This document shows positions 6,599 through 14,022 of a stretch of DNA of 64,000 nucleotides, piece by piece. The stretch's first letter is position 1. Every line of letters starts with the position of its first letter. Both the position numbers and the translations under genes were made by a program. This DNA is from Streptomyces neyagawaensis (lineage in GTDB: Bacteria > Actinomycetota > Actinomycetes > Streptomycetales > Streptomycetaceae). Under the pieces are notes generated by a model. That model did no database searches. It worked only from the letters and a program-made list of their open reading frames with translations, and was not told the origin of the DNA. The stretch is taken from contig NZ_JAMGBG010000083.1 in assembly GCF_023516595.1 (NCBI RefSeq), positions 40,137-104,136 on the forward strand, in the 5' to 3' direction.

Positions 6599-8742
6599 AG
6601 TCCTGTGGCGGCGCCGAGGAACGTCAGGACGTCGGCCGCGTACCCGGCCGCCTCGCTGCGTGAGCGCGCCCCGTGGCCCAGGTCCTCACGGCGCAGCACG
6701 ATCTCGGCGCCGTCGACCGCCGCGTGCTGAAGGGCCGCGCACATCTTGCGGGCGTGCAGCGGATCGACGCGGGTGTCGTTGTCGAACGCCGACAGCAGCA
6801 CCGCCGGGTATCGCACTCCGGGGCGGACGTGGTGGTACGGCGAGTACGACAGCAGCCATTCCAGTTCCCGCTCCACCGCCGCGCTGCCGTACTCGTGGAC
6901 CCAGGCCCGCCCGAGGCCGAAGCGCTCGTAGCGCACCATGTCGAGCAGCGGGGCGGCGCAGTTCACGGCCCGGTACCGGTCCGGGCGCTGCACCACGGCG
7001 GCGCCCACGAGGAGCCCGCCGTTGGAGGTGCCGGTCAGGGCCAGCCGTGCGGGCGTGGTCCAGCCGCGGGCCGTCAGCCAGTCCCCGGCGGCGTGGAAGT
7101 CGTCCACGGAGCGCTGCTTGGACTCCCGCCGGCCCGCGTGGTGCCAGCGCTCGCCCCGTTCCCCGCCCCCGCGGATGTGCGGCTCGGCGAAGACTCCGCC
7201 CGCCCCGACCCAGGCGAGGACCTCGGGCGCGTAGTACGGGCGGGCCTGGACGCCGAAACCGCCGTAGCCCCGCATCAGCAGGGGCCGGGGGCGGCTCGGG
7301 GCGGTCTCCCCCGCCAGCTCGGCATCGGTCACGTCGGGCGGTACGACCAGCGCCATGGTGACCCGGACGCCGTCGGTCGAGGGGTACTCCACGAACCGGG
7401 TACGGATTTCCGGGGGTCGGGGGCCCGCTCCAGGGGTGCGGGCGGCCGGGTGCGGGCCGCGGCCGGGCACGGGCCACTCGGTGACGGTGCCCTCGCGGGC
7501 GTCGTAGCGGAACACCCGCTGCGCGGTGGCGTAGTCGGTGTACGAGAACCAGAGGTCGCCGCCGCCCTCGGGGCGCGCGGTCATGTGGAACACGGTCCCG
7601 CGTCCCGGCAGCGGCACCCGGCCGGTCATCCGGCCCGAGTCCGCGTCGTGCAGGGTGAGTTCGGCGCACGCCTGCCGCGACCACAGCGCGACGAGCACGG
7701 GACGGCCGCCCGGGCCGTCCAACGCCGCCACCGACTGGAGCACCGCGCCGGAGCGTTCACCGATCAGCTCGGTCCACCGGGCGCCGGGGTCGGCCGGGTC
7801 GAACACGCACAGCCTGCGGCCGTCCGCGCCGGAGCCGGTGAGCACACGGGCCGTGCCGTCCCGGCCTACCTCCAGCGCGGAGTCGGCGCCCTCGCCTTCG
7901 GCGAGCGGCCTCAAGTCGGGTGTCTCCGGGGGGCCTGCGGTGAGGTCCGCGAGCCACAGCCGGTTGCCCGGGCGGTGGCCGACGCGGGCCGAGACGGTGA
8001 GCCAGCGGCCCGCGCCGCTCACCGCCACCCCGTACGCCGCGGACGGTTCGGTGTCGTCGCCGTGGACCACCGGGTCCGAGTCCGGGTCGGTGCCCAGGCG
8101 GTGCCAGTGGACGCGGCGGTGGAAGCCGGGCCGCCCGGCCGGGATCCCGTCGGGCGGCAGACGGCGCACGTAGTAGAAGCCGTCATGGCCGGAACGGCCC
8201 GGCACCCATGCGGGTGCCGGGCCGCGCGTACGGTCGACGGGGCCCTCCACGAAGGCTCCCGTCGCGGTGTCCAGGACGTGCAGCGCCGGTTCCTCCAGAC
8301 CGTCGGAGGACAGCTGGCAGGCCAGCCGGGCGCCGTCCGGGGACACCGACCACGCGCCGAGCACCGTCCGGCCGGACGGATCGAGGCGCGCCGGGTCGAC
8401 CAGGGCCCGGACCTCGTCGTCCGGACCGGCGACATACAGCACCGGATGCTCGGCGCCCGGCCGCTGGTCCTCGAAAAAGACCAGCCGCCCTCGCGGCACG
8501 GGCGGCTTGGTGGCGCCCGCGTCGGCGAGTTCGGTCACCCGCCGGTACCAGGTGTCCCGTTCGGGCCGTGCCCGTACCGAGGCGCCGAACCGCTCCTCCT
8601 GGACGCGCAGCCAGCGCGCGGTCCGTTCGGAGGAGGCGTCCTCCAGCCATCGGTACGGGTCGGCGACCACGTGACCGAACACGTGGTCCACGGTGTCCTC
8701 CCGGGGGGCCGCGTCCGCGGCCGGTGCGCCCGGTTCCGTCAT
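6571..8742 (-). CDS. Prolyl oligopeptidase family (S9) serine peptidase, candidate leader peptidase
   Basis: A 723-residue cytosolic S9 peptidase. The N-terminal part is the beta-propeller gate (PYRWLEDASSERTARWLRVQEERF near residues 32-55). The C-terminal alpha/beta-hydrolase domain carries nucleophile Ser573 in GTSNGGLL, Asp in DNDTRVD, and His in DLGHGA near the end. Prolyl oligopeptidases cut after Pro and prefer short peptides. FlaP of the flavipeptin pathway is a known class III lanthipeptide leader peptidase of this family. Both precursors encoded here have Pro directly before the predicted core, so leader removal is the best inferred role. It starts at the ATG at 8742 behind GGGAGAGACGG. 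It is last in the leftward gene series, after a MITE-like insert. Confidence 0.92.
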   Translation of the reverse strand: MTEPGAPAADAAPREDTVDHVFGHVVADPYRWLEDASSERTARWLRVQEERFGASVRARPERDTWYRRVTELADAGATKPPVPRGRLVFFEDQRPGAEHPVLYVAGPDDEVRALVDPARLDPSGRTVLGAWSVSPDGARLACQLSSDGLEEPALHVLDTATGAFVEGPVDRTRGPAPAWVPGRSGHDGFYYVRRLPPDGIPAGRPGFHRRVHWHRLGTDPDSDPVVHGDDTEPSAAYGVAVSGAGRWLTVSARVGHRPGNRLWLADLTAGPPETPDLRPLAEGEGADSALEVGRDGTARVLTGSGADGRRLCVFDPADPGARWTELIGERSGAVLQSVAALDGPGGRPVLVALWSRQACAELTLHDADSGRMTGRVPLPGRGTVFHMTARPEGGGDLWFSYTDYATAQRVFRYDAREGTVTEWPVPGRGPHPAARTPGAGPRPPEIRTRFVEYPSTDGVRVTMALVVPPDVTDAELAGETAPSRPRPLLMRGYGGFGVQARPYYAPEVLAWVGAGGVFAEPHIRGGGERGERWHHAGRRESKQRSVDDFHAAGDWLTARGWTTPARLALTGTSNGGLLVGAAVVQRPDRYRAVNCAAPLLDMVRYERFGLGRAWVHEYGSAAVERELEWLLSYSPYHHVRPGVRYPAVLLSAFDNDTRVDPLHARKMCAALQHAAVDGAEIVLRREDLGHGARSRSEAAGYAADVLTFLGAATGLRPRELPTR

Positions 8743-8810
8743 CCGTCTCTCCCGTGCTCGTGTCCGTCCGCGGCCGCCGGCCACGGGTCCGTCCCGGCGG
8801 ACGGCGGCCA

Positions 8811-9032
8811 GGGCCTGTCGTTTGGATCATGCCGGTTTCCGGCTACGGCGCCTTGATGGCTGCCGGTGAGCGGGGCTTGGTGCGTGCAGCTGCAAGGCGG
8901 AGGAGGGCGTCAACGCGATGGGGGTCCCCCCGCGCGAGGTTGTTCGAGCGTGGGGGAGTTGGCAACCGACGACAACGCCGCAGATGTGCGTGCCAAGCCC
9001 CGCGACCCAGGCGTGATCCAAACGGCAGGCCC
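8811..9032. mobile_element. MITE-like element with terminal inverted repeats
   Basis: A 222-bp segment has 23-bp termini matching at 21 positions. They begin GGGCCTGTCGTTTGGATCA at 8811 and, in reverse complement, GGGCCTGCCGTTTGGATCA from 9032. A second inverted pair inside (GCGGGGCTTGG near 8873 and its complement near 8995) and a central pair of G and C runs make the whole element foldable. It has no coding capacity. A convincing target-site duplication is not visible. Its right end coincides with the first base of the ACP stop codon. Similar short repeats are common in Streptomyces. Mobility by a transposase supplied elsewhere is inferred. Confidence 0.72.
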
Positions 9033-9271
9033 TACAGCTGCCCGGCGACGAAGTCAGCCATGGCGCCCACGGTCTTGAGGGTGCCGAGGACGTCGTCGGG
9101 GATCTTCACGGAGAACTTCTCCTCCACCCGCACCCCGAGCTCGACGAGCTCCAGCGAGTCGATGTCGAGGTCCTCCTGGAAGCTCTTCTCCGGGGCGATG
9201 TCGCTCACGTCGATCTGCGACAGATCGGCGATGACGAGGGCGAGGTCGTCGAGGACGGCGGCGTTGGTCAT
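9032..9271 (-). CDS. Stand-alone acyl carrier protein
   Basis: A 79-residue acidic carrier protein with the phosphopantetheine site DIDSLELVEL (Ser39), the FxEDLxIDSL helix-2 signature and the usual VKIPDD segment. GAGGAGA seven bases upstream of the ATG sets the start. It lies 96 bp after the fatty acyl-AMP ligase gene in the same orientation and is its probable acyl acceptor, by analogy with other FAAL-ACP pairs. The acyl group would then reach the ketosynthase or the type I PKS of this cluster. It could instead serve the FabF-like ketosynthase as an extension carrier. Confidence 0.93.
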   Translation of the reverse strand: MTNAAVLDDLALVIADLSQIDVSDIAPEKSFQEDLDIDSLELVELGVRVEEKFSVKIPDDVLGTLKTVGAMADFVAGQL

Positions 9272-9367
9272 GGTTGTCTCCTCGGTGTCGGGTTGTGCGG
9301 TTGGGGTGGGTGGCCGGCCGCGGTGCGCGGCCGACCGGGAATCGTGGGTCAGTGGGTCATCGGGGCG

Positions 9368-11125
9368 TCAGTCCAGCGCGCGCAGTTCGCCGCGCAGATA
9401 GTGGTCGCGGCACAGGCCCCGCTTGACCTTGCGGCTGCTGGTGCGGGGGATCTCGCCCCAGGGGATCAGCACGACGTCGCTGACCGGGACGCCGTGCCCG
9501 TCGGCGACCGCGCGCCGCACCTCGGCGCCGACGGCGTCGAGGTCGCCGACGCGCCGCCGGATCTCGGCGACGGCGACGACACGTTCGCCGTCCTCACCGT
9601 CGACGGCGAAGACCGCGACGCCGCCGGTGCCCAGGTCGTGGCCGTCCAGGGCGGCCTGGACGGTGGTCTCCAGGTCGGCCGGGTCGTGGTTGCGGCCGTC
9701 GATGATGATCAGGTCCTTCAGCCGGCCGGCGATGAACAGCCGCTCCCGGTGGAAGAACCCCATGTCGCCGGTGCGCAGCCACTCCCCCATCACGGGCCGG
9801 CCGTCGCGCCCGGCGCAGCGGGCGTTGAAGACCTCCTCGGTGCGCTGGGGCCGGCGCCAGTAGCCGTCGGCCACATTGGGTCCCTGCACCCAGATCTCGC
9901 CGACGCGGTCCGGTTCGGTCTCCTGCCAGGTCTCCGGGTCGACGATCCGGATGTGGATGCCGGTGAGGGGGACCCCGCAGGCCACCATCTGCCGGGCCGA
10001 GGGATCGTCGTCGGCGCAGGTCTCGACCTTGCCGTCGGCGAGGGCCTCCCGGTGGAAGGAGTACACGAGGTCCGGCTGCATGGTGGGCGGCGGGGCGGTG
10101 ACGGCGAGGGTGGCCTCGGCCAGCCCGTAGGCGGGGCTGTCCAGTTGGGGCGGCAGGCCGCACTCGGCGAAGGCCCGGTTGAAGCGGTCCATGCTGTGCG
10201 GGCGGACGACCTCGCTGCCGTTGACGAGCCCTTCGAGGCAGCTGAGGTCGAGGTGCTTCTTCTGGGCGTCGGTGATCCGGTCGACGCACAGGTCGTAGGC
10301 GAAGTTGGGGCCCCCGGTCCACACCGCGCGGAAGTCGCTGATCAGCTTGAGCCAGCGATACGGCGACTGGATGAAGTCCGAGGGGCTCAGATGCACCGAG
10401 TGCACGCCCTGGACCAGCGGCAGGGCCAGGCCCATGACGAGGCCCATGTCGTGGAAGAACGGCACCCAGCTGGCGACGACGCGACCGGGCGCGAGATAGG
10501 TGGAGGCCCGCGCGATCTGCCGGCAGTTGGCGATGAGGTTGCCGTGGGTGACGCGCACCCCGCTGGGGGTGCCGGTGGAGCCGGAGGTGTACTGGAGGTA
10601 CGCCAGGGTGTCGGCCGTGAGCACGGGCTCCCGCCAGTCGGCGGCGTCCTCCTCGGCGAGTTCGTCGATGATCAGCACCCGGCGGTCGCCGCCGTCCGGC
10701 CCGAGCGCGGCGGTGACGCGGTCGGCGGCGCCCGCCGTGGTCAGCACCAGCGCCGGGTCGGAGTCCAGCAGGACGGCGTCGATACGGCTGCGGGAGCGGC
10801 GTACGTCGGGGGCGGGCAGCGGCACCGCGACGAGCCCGGCGTACAGGCAGCCGAGGAAGCCGAGGATGTAGCTGATCTCGTGGGGGCACACCAGGGCGAC
10901 GCGTGCGCCGGGCGGGGCGGTCTTCTGGAGGGCGGCGGCCACGGCGCGGGCCTTGCGGTCCAGTTCCTCGTAGGTGACGGTCCGGATGACGCCGGCGTAG
11001 TCCTCCGTGTAGTCGGCGAACGAGACGGCGGGATCGTCCCCGGCGGCGTGGGCGTGGGCTCGGACGGCGGTGACCAGCCCGCCGGTCCGCAGATCCGGGG
11101 CGGCCGGGTGGGTGTCGGTCGGCAC
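9368..11125 (-). CDS. Fatty acyl-AMP ligase (FAAL)
   Basis: A 585-residue adenylate-forming enzyme. The AMP-binding P-loop YTSGSTGTPSGVRVTHGN is at about 179-196, SWVPFFHDMGL at about 220, and the C-terminal IPRTSSRKVKRG carries the catalytic lysine region. The HDMGL and YWRRPQRTEEVF stretches and the length are typical of FAALs, which make acyl-adenylates and hand the acyl group to an ACP rather than CoA. The GTG at 11125 follows GAGAGGAG by eight bases. With the adjacent ACP it would feed a free fatty acid into the lipid pathway. Chain specificity cannot be read from the sequence. A much longer open frame upstream is a shadow of the GH5 gene. Confidence 0.92.
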   Translation of the reverse strand: MPTDTHPAAPDLRTGGLVTAVRAHAHAAGDDPAVSFADYTEDYAGVIRTVTYEELDRKARAVAAALQKTAPPGARVALVCPHEISYILGFLGCLYAGLVAVPLPAPDVRRSRSRIDAVLLDSDPALVLTTAGAADRVTAALGPDGGDRRVLIIDELAEEDAADWREPVLTADTLAYLQYTSGSTGTPSGVRVTHGNLIANCRQIARASTYLAPGRVVASWVPFFHDMGLVMGLALPLVQGVHSVHLSPSDFIQSPYRWLKLISDFRAVWTGGPNFAYDLCVDRITDAQKKHLDLSCLEGLVNGSEVVRPHSMDRFNRAFAECGLPPQLDSPAYGLAEATLAVTAPPPTMQPDLVYSFHREALADGKVETCADDDPSARQMVACGVPLTGIHIRIVDPETWQETEPDRVGEIWVQGPNVADGYWRRPQRTEEVFNARCAGRDGRPVMGEWLRTGDMGFFHRERLFIAGRLKDLIIIDGRNHDPADLETTVQAALDGHDLGTGGVAVFAVDGEDGERVVAVAEIRRRVGDLDAVGAEVRRAVADGHGVPVSDVVLIPWGEIPRTSSRKVKRGLCRDHYLRGELRALD

Positions 11126-11163
11126 GGGAGGGGCTCCTCTCGGTTCCCGTACGGGTGCTCGGG

Positions 11164-12297
11164 TCAGTGCTTCTGGAGGACGCGGAGCATCTCCCGGTCC
11201 AGGAGGTGGCCGTGCCAGTCGTCGTAGGCGACGTCGCCGCGGCCGGAGTCGAGCACGCCGAACGGGCCGCGCAGATTCCACAGGGCCCAGCCGACGCCGT
11301 GGTCGGTGAGCAGCCCGAGCATGTCGTCGAGCCAGGGCAGCACCACCTGGTGCGGCACCGTGTTGTGGGCGCCGGTCTCCCCGGCGTGCACCCCGATCCC
11401 GGCGTCGGCGACGTCGAACCACGGCTTCAGGGATGCCGCCAGCTCGTCGCGGCCGTAGGGGCCGCCCTTGATGCCGCGGTCCCGCATCATGCGCGCGGCG
11501 CTCTCCTGCGCCTCGGGGGGCACGGGCAGTTCGGCGGGCACGGGCGGCAGTTCCATCGGCCAGGTCGGCACCGGGTCCATGGCGCGCAGCTGTTCGGGGG
11601 CGTGCTCGCAGCGGTAGTGGGACAGGGCGAGCGGGGCGAAGGAGTGCAGGCTCTGGGCGACGCCGCGCTCGGCGCACCAGTCGGCGGAGACCGGGGTGTA
11701 CGCCCAGTCGAGGCCCTCGACGAGGAGCAGCCGCTCGGGGTCCTTGGCGCGGATCGCGTCGATCGCCGCGGCGTACACGGCGAGGATGTGGTCGTCGGTG
11801 AGGCCGGGGACGAGGGAGGCCGCGGGCGGCTCGTTGACCAGGTCGAAGCTGAGCCGTGTGGAGGGGATGCCCCGGTAGCGTTCGGCGAGGATCTCCCACA
11901 GGTGGACGAACAGGTCACGGGAGCCGAAGGGGTCGTCGACCCACAGCGAGCCGGGCTCGGGCTCGTTGTAGGGGTAGCCGAAGTTGGTGTGGCCGGGGGC
12001 CCGCCACAGGTTCAGCTGGACGTGGACGTCGTAGGTCCGCCCGAGTTCCACGACCCGGTCGAGGACGGCGAGGCGTTCCTCGGGGTAGGTGCGGCGTTCG
12101 GCGTCGCCGATGAGGAACAGGTACGAGAACGGCACCCGGACGTAGTCGAAGCCCCAGTCGCGGATCCAGCGGAAGTCGTCCTCGCTGATCCGGTGGTCGT
12201 CCATGGGCATCATCTCGCCCCAGCGGGAGCTGGTGGAGAACATCTGGTGCAGGTTGAACCCGCGCCAGCGGGGCAGCGGTACCCGGCTCGTGGGCAT
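11164..12297 (-). CDS. Glycoside hydrolase family 5-like protein
   Basis: A 377-residue TIM-barrel protein with the GH5 signatures. SFDLVNEPP holds the acid/base Glu156, and VHAGETGAHN holds the putative nucleophile Glu307. RGFNLHQMF at 12-20 and FDYVRVPFSYL at 50-60 match the first strands of this family. There is no signal peptide, so it is cytosolic, unlike most cellulases of this family. GAGGAGA precedes the ATG. It is embedded between the ThDP enzyme and the FAAL gene in one leftward operon, which suggests a pathway role, such as trimming or transferring a sugar on a lipid intermediate. That role is inference, and the substrate is unknown. Confidence 0.85.
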   Translation of the reverse strand: MPTSRVPLPRWRGFNLHQMFSTSSRWGEMMPMDDHRISEDDFRWIRDWGFDYVRVPFSYLFLIGDAERRTYPEERLAVLDRVVELGRTYDVHVQLNLWRAPGHTNFGYPYNEPEPGSLWVDDPFGSRDLFVHLWEILAERYRGIPSTRLSFDLVNEPPAASLVPGLTDDHILAVYAAAIDAIRAKDPERLLLVEGLDWAYTPVSADWCAERGVAQSLHSFAPLALSHYRCEHAPEQLRAMDPVPTWPMELPPVPAELPVPPEAQESAARMMRDRGIKGGPYGRDELAASLKPWFDVADAGIGVHAGETGAHNTVPHQVVLPWLDDMLGLLTDHGVGWALWNLRGPFGVLDSGRGDVAYDDWHGHLLDREMLRVLQKH

Positions 12298-12324
12298 GGC
12301 GTCTCTCCTCGTGTCGTTGCGTGC

Positions 12325-14022
12325 TCAGTAGCCGGCGGCCCGGATTCCCAGGGGCACGTCGGTGTCGGGTACGGGCACCCGGAGGACGGAGAACCGCCCC
12401 TTGAGGGCGTGCTCCGCGGCCCGGCCCATGGCCTCGTCCAGCGCGGTCGCGTCATGGACGGCGGTCCCCCAGCCGCCGAAGACCTCGGCGGTGTGCTCGG
12501 CGGGGGCGGCGGCCTCCCAGGTCGTGGAGACGTGCGGGCCGGTGGGGTCGGCGGCCCGCAGCCGCCGGGGCCAGCCGAAGCCCTGGTTGTCGAGGACCAC
12601 GGTGATCACACCGAGGTCGAGGCGGCGCAGGACGTCCAGGGCGCCGACGCTCATCCGGAAGGCGCTGTCGCCGGTGACGAGCAGGGTGGGCCGGTCGGGG
12701 CGGGCCAGCGCGGCGCCGACGGCGGCGCCGAGGCCGAAGCCCATCATCGTCTGCTCGCCGGGGCAGACGACGGTGGTGTCGGGGCCGAGGCGGAGCAGCG
12801 GGTAGTGGTAGGTCCAGATGTCGTGCAGTCCGTTCTCCTGGACCAGGGTGATCCGGGTGCCGAGTTCCCGCTGGGCGGCGCGCAGCACGGCGCGGACCGG
12901 GGAGTCGGCGAAGTCGGCGTTGGTGTGCCGCGCCTGGGCGGCGCGGACGTGTTCCTGACGCGCCGTCCAGTCGGGGTCGGGGCGGGGCGGGTCGGCGGCG
13001 AGGCGGTCGGTGAGGGCGTCGATCGTCAGACCGACGTCGCCGAGGAGGGGCTGTGCCACCGGGCCGGCCTCGGAGAAGGCGGCCGGGCGGGCGTCCGCCC
13101 GGATGACCTGGGCGTCGCGCCAGGACCGCCAGCCCATGCGGGCGGTCTCCTCCATGCGGCTGCCGAGGACGAGCAGGGTGTCGGCGTCGTCGAGGAGGTC
13201 GTGGGCGGGCGGTGTGGTGTAGAGGCCGACGAGGCCGTACGCCCTGCGGTGGTGTTCGTCGAGGGCGCCGCGGCCGGAGGCCGTGGTGAACACGGGGCCA
13301 CCGAGCAGGTCGGCGAGGGTGCCGAGGCGGCCGGTGTCGGCCCAGCGGGTGCCGCCGCCCGCGATGACGACGGGGCGGCGCGCGGCCCGCAACGTGGCGG
13401 CGGCCGCGTCCAGTTCGGCGGACGGGGGTACGGAGCGCGGGCGGCGGACGGGACCGGCGGCGGGGCCCTGTTCGACGTCCCGCGCGGTCACGTCGTCGGC
13501 GATCTCCAGGACCGTGAGGCAGGGGCCGTCCGCCACGGCGAGTTCCACGGCCCGGCGGACCGCCCAGACGAGCTGTTCCGGGGTGTCCACGAGGTGGGTC
13601 CAGCCCGCGAGGGACTCGACCATGCGCCGCTGGTCCAGGTATTGGAAGGCGCCCCGGCCGATGTCCTCGGCCGGTACCCGGGTGGTGATCACGACGACGG
13701 GCAGCGACAGGGAGGACGCCTCGAGCAGGCCGGCCATGGCGTTGGCGAAGGAGGGGCCGGAGTTGAGGGCGAGCACGACGGGTTGCCGTGCGGCCGTCGC
13801 GTACCCGGCGGCGGCGCACGCGGCGATGCGCTGGTCGCCGATGACGCCGACGCGGAGTTCGGGTACGGCGGTGGCGGCGTCGAGGAGGCCGGGGTCGTCG
13901 GAGGGCAGTCCGAGGACCATGCGGACGCCGGCGTCGGCGAGCGTAAGGGCGACCGTGTCCCAGCAGCCCCGGAGGGCCGGGGCGGCGGGGGCGTCGTCCG
14001 GTGCGGGGGTCACGGCGGTCAT
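12325..14022 (-). CDS. Thiamine diphosphate-dependent enzyme, acetolactate-synthase-like, atypical active site
   Basis: A 565-residue protein with the three-domain ThDP layout: an N-terminal pyrimidine-binding domain with LNSGPSFANAMAGLLEAS, a central domain with VVIAGGGTRW, and a C-terminal pyrophosphate-binding domain with GDSAFRMSVGAL to VVLDNQGFG (about 449-480). Where acetolactate synthase has the cofactor-activating Glu (HEQ..HAA.GYA), this protein has GDQRIAACAAAGYA, putting Gln64 (or Asp63) at that place. Family members join or cleave alpha-keto acids and aldehydes. Its start overlaps the stop of the aldehyde-dehydrogenase-like gene (ATGA), so the two are co-translated and may act on the same aldehyde or acyl substrate. 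The reaction is not predictable. Confidence 0.87.
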   Translation of the reverse strand: MTAVTPAPDDAPAAPALRGCWDTVALTLADAGVRMVLGLPSDDPGLLDAATAVPELRVGVIGDQRIAACAAAGYATAARQPVVLALNSGPSFANAMAGLLEASSLSLPVVVITTRVPAEDIGRGAFQYLDQRRMVESLAGWTHLVDTPEQLVWAVRRAVELAVADGPCLTVLEIADDVTARDVEQGPAAGPVRRPRSVPPSAELDAAAATLRAARRPVVIAGGGTRWADTGRLGTLADLLGGPVFTTASGRGALDEHHRRAYGLVGLYTTPPAHDLLDDADTLLVLGSRMEETARMGWRSWRDAQVIRADARPAAFSEAGPVAQPLLGDVGLTIDALTDRLAADPPRPDPDWTARQEHVRAAQARHTNADFADSPVRAVLRAAQRELGTRITLVQENGLHDIWTYHYPLLRLGPDTTVVCPGEQTMMGFGLGAAVGAALARPDRPTLLVTGDSAFRMSVGALDVLRRLDLGVITVVLDNQGFGWPRRLRAADPTGPHVSTTWEAAAPAEHTAEVFGGWGTAVHDATALDEAMGRAAEHALKGRFSVLRVPVPDTDVPLGIRAAGY

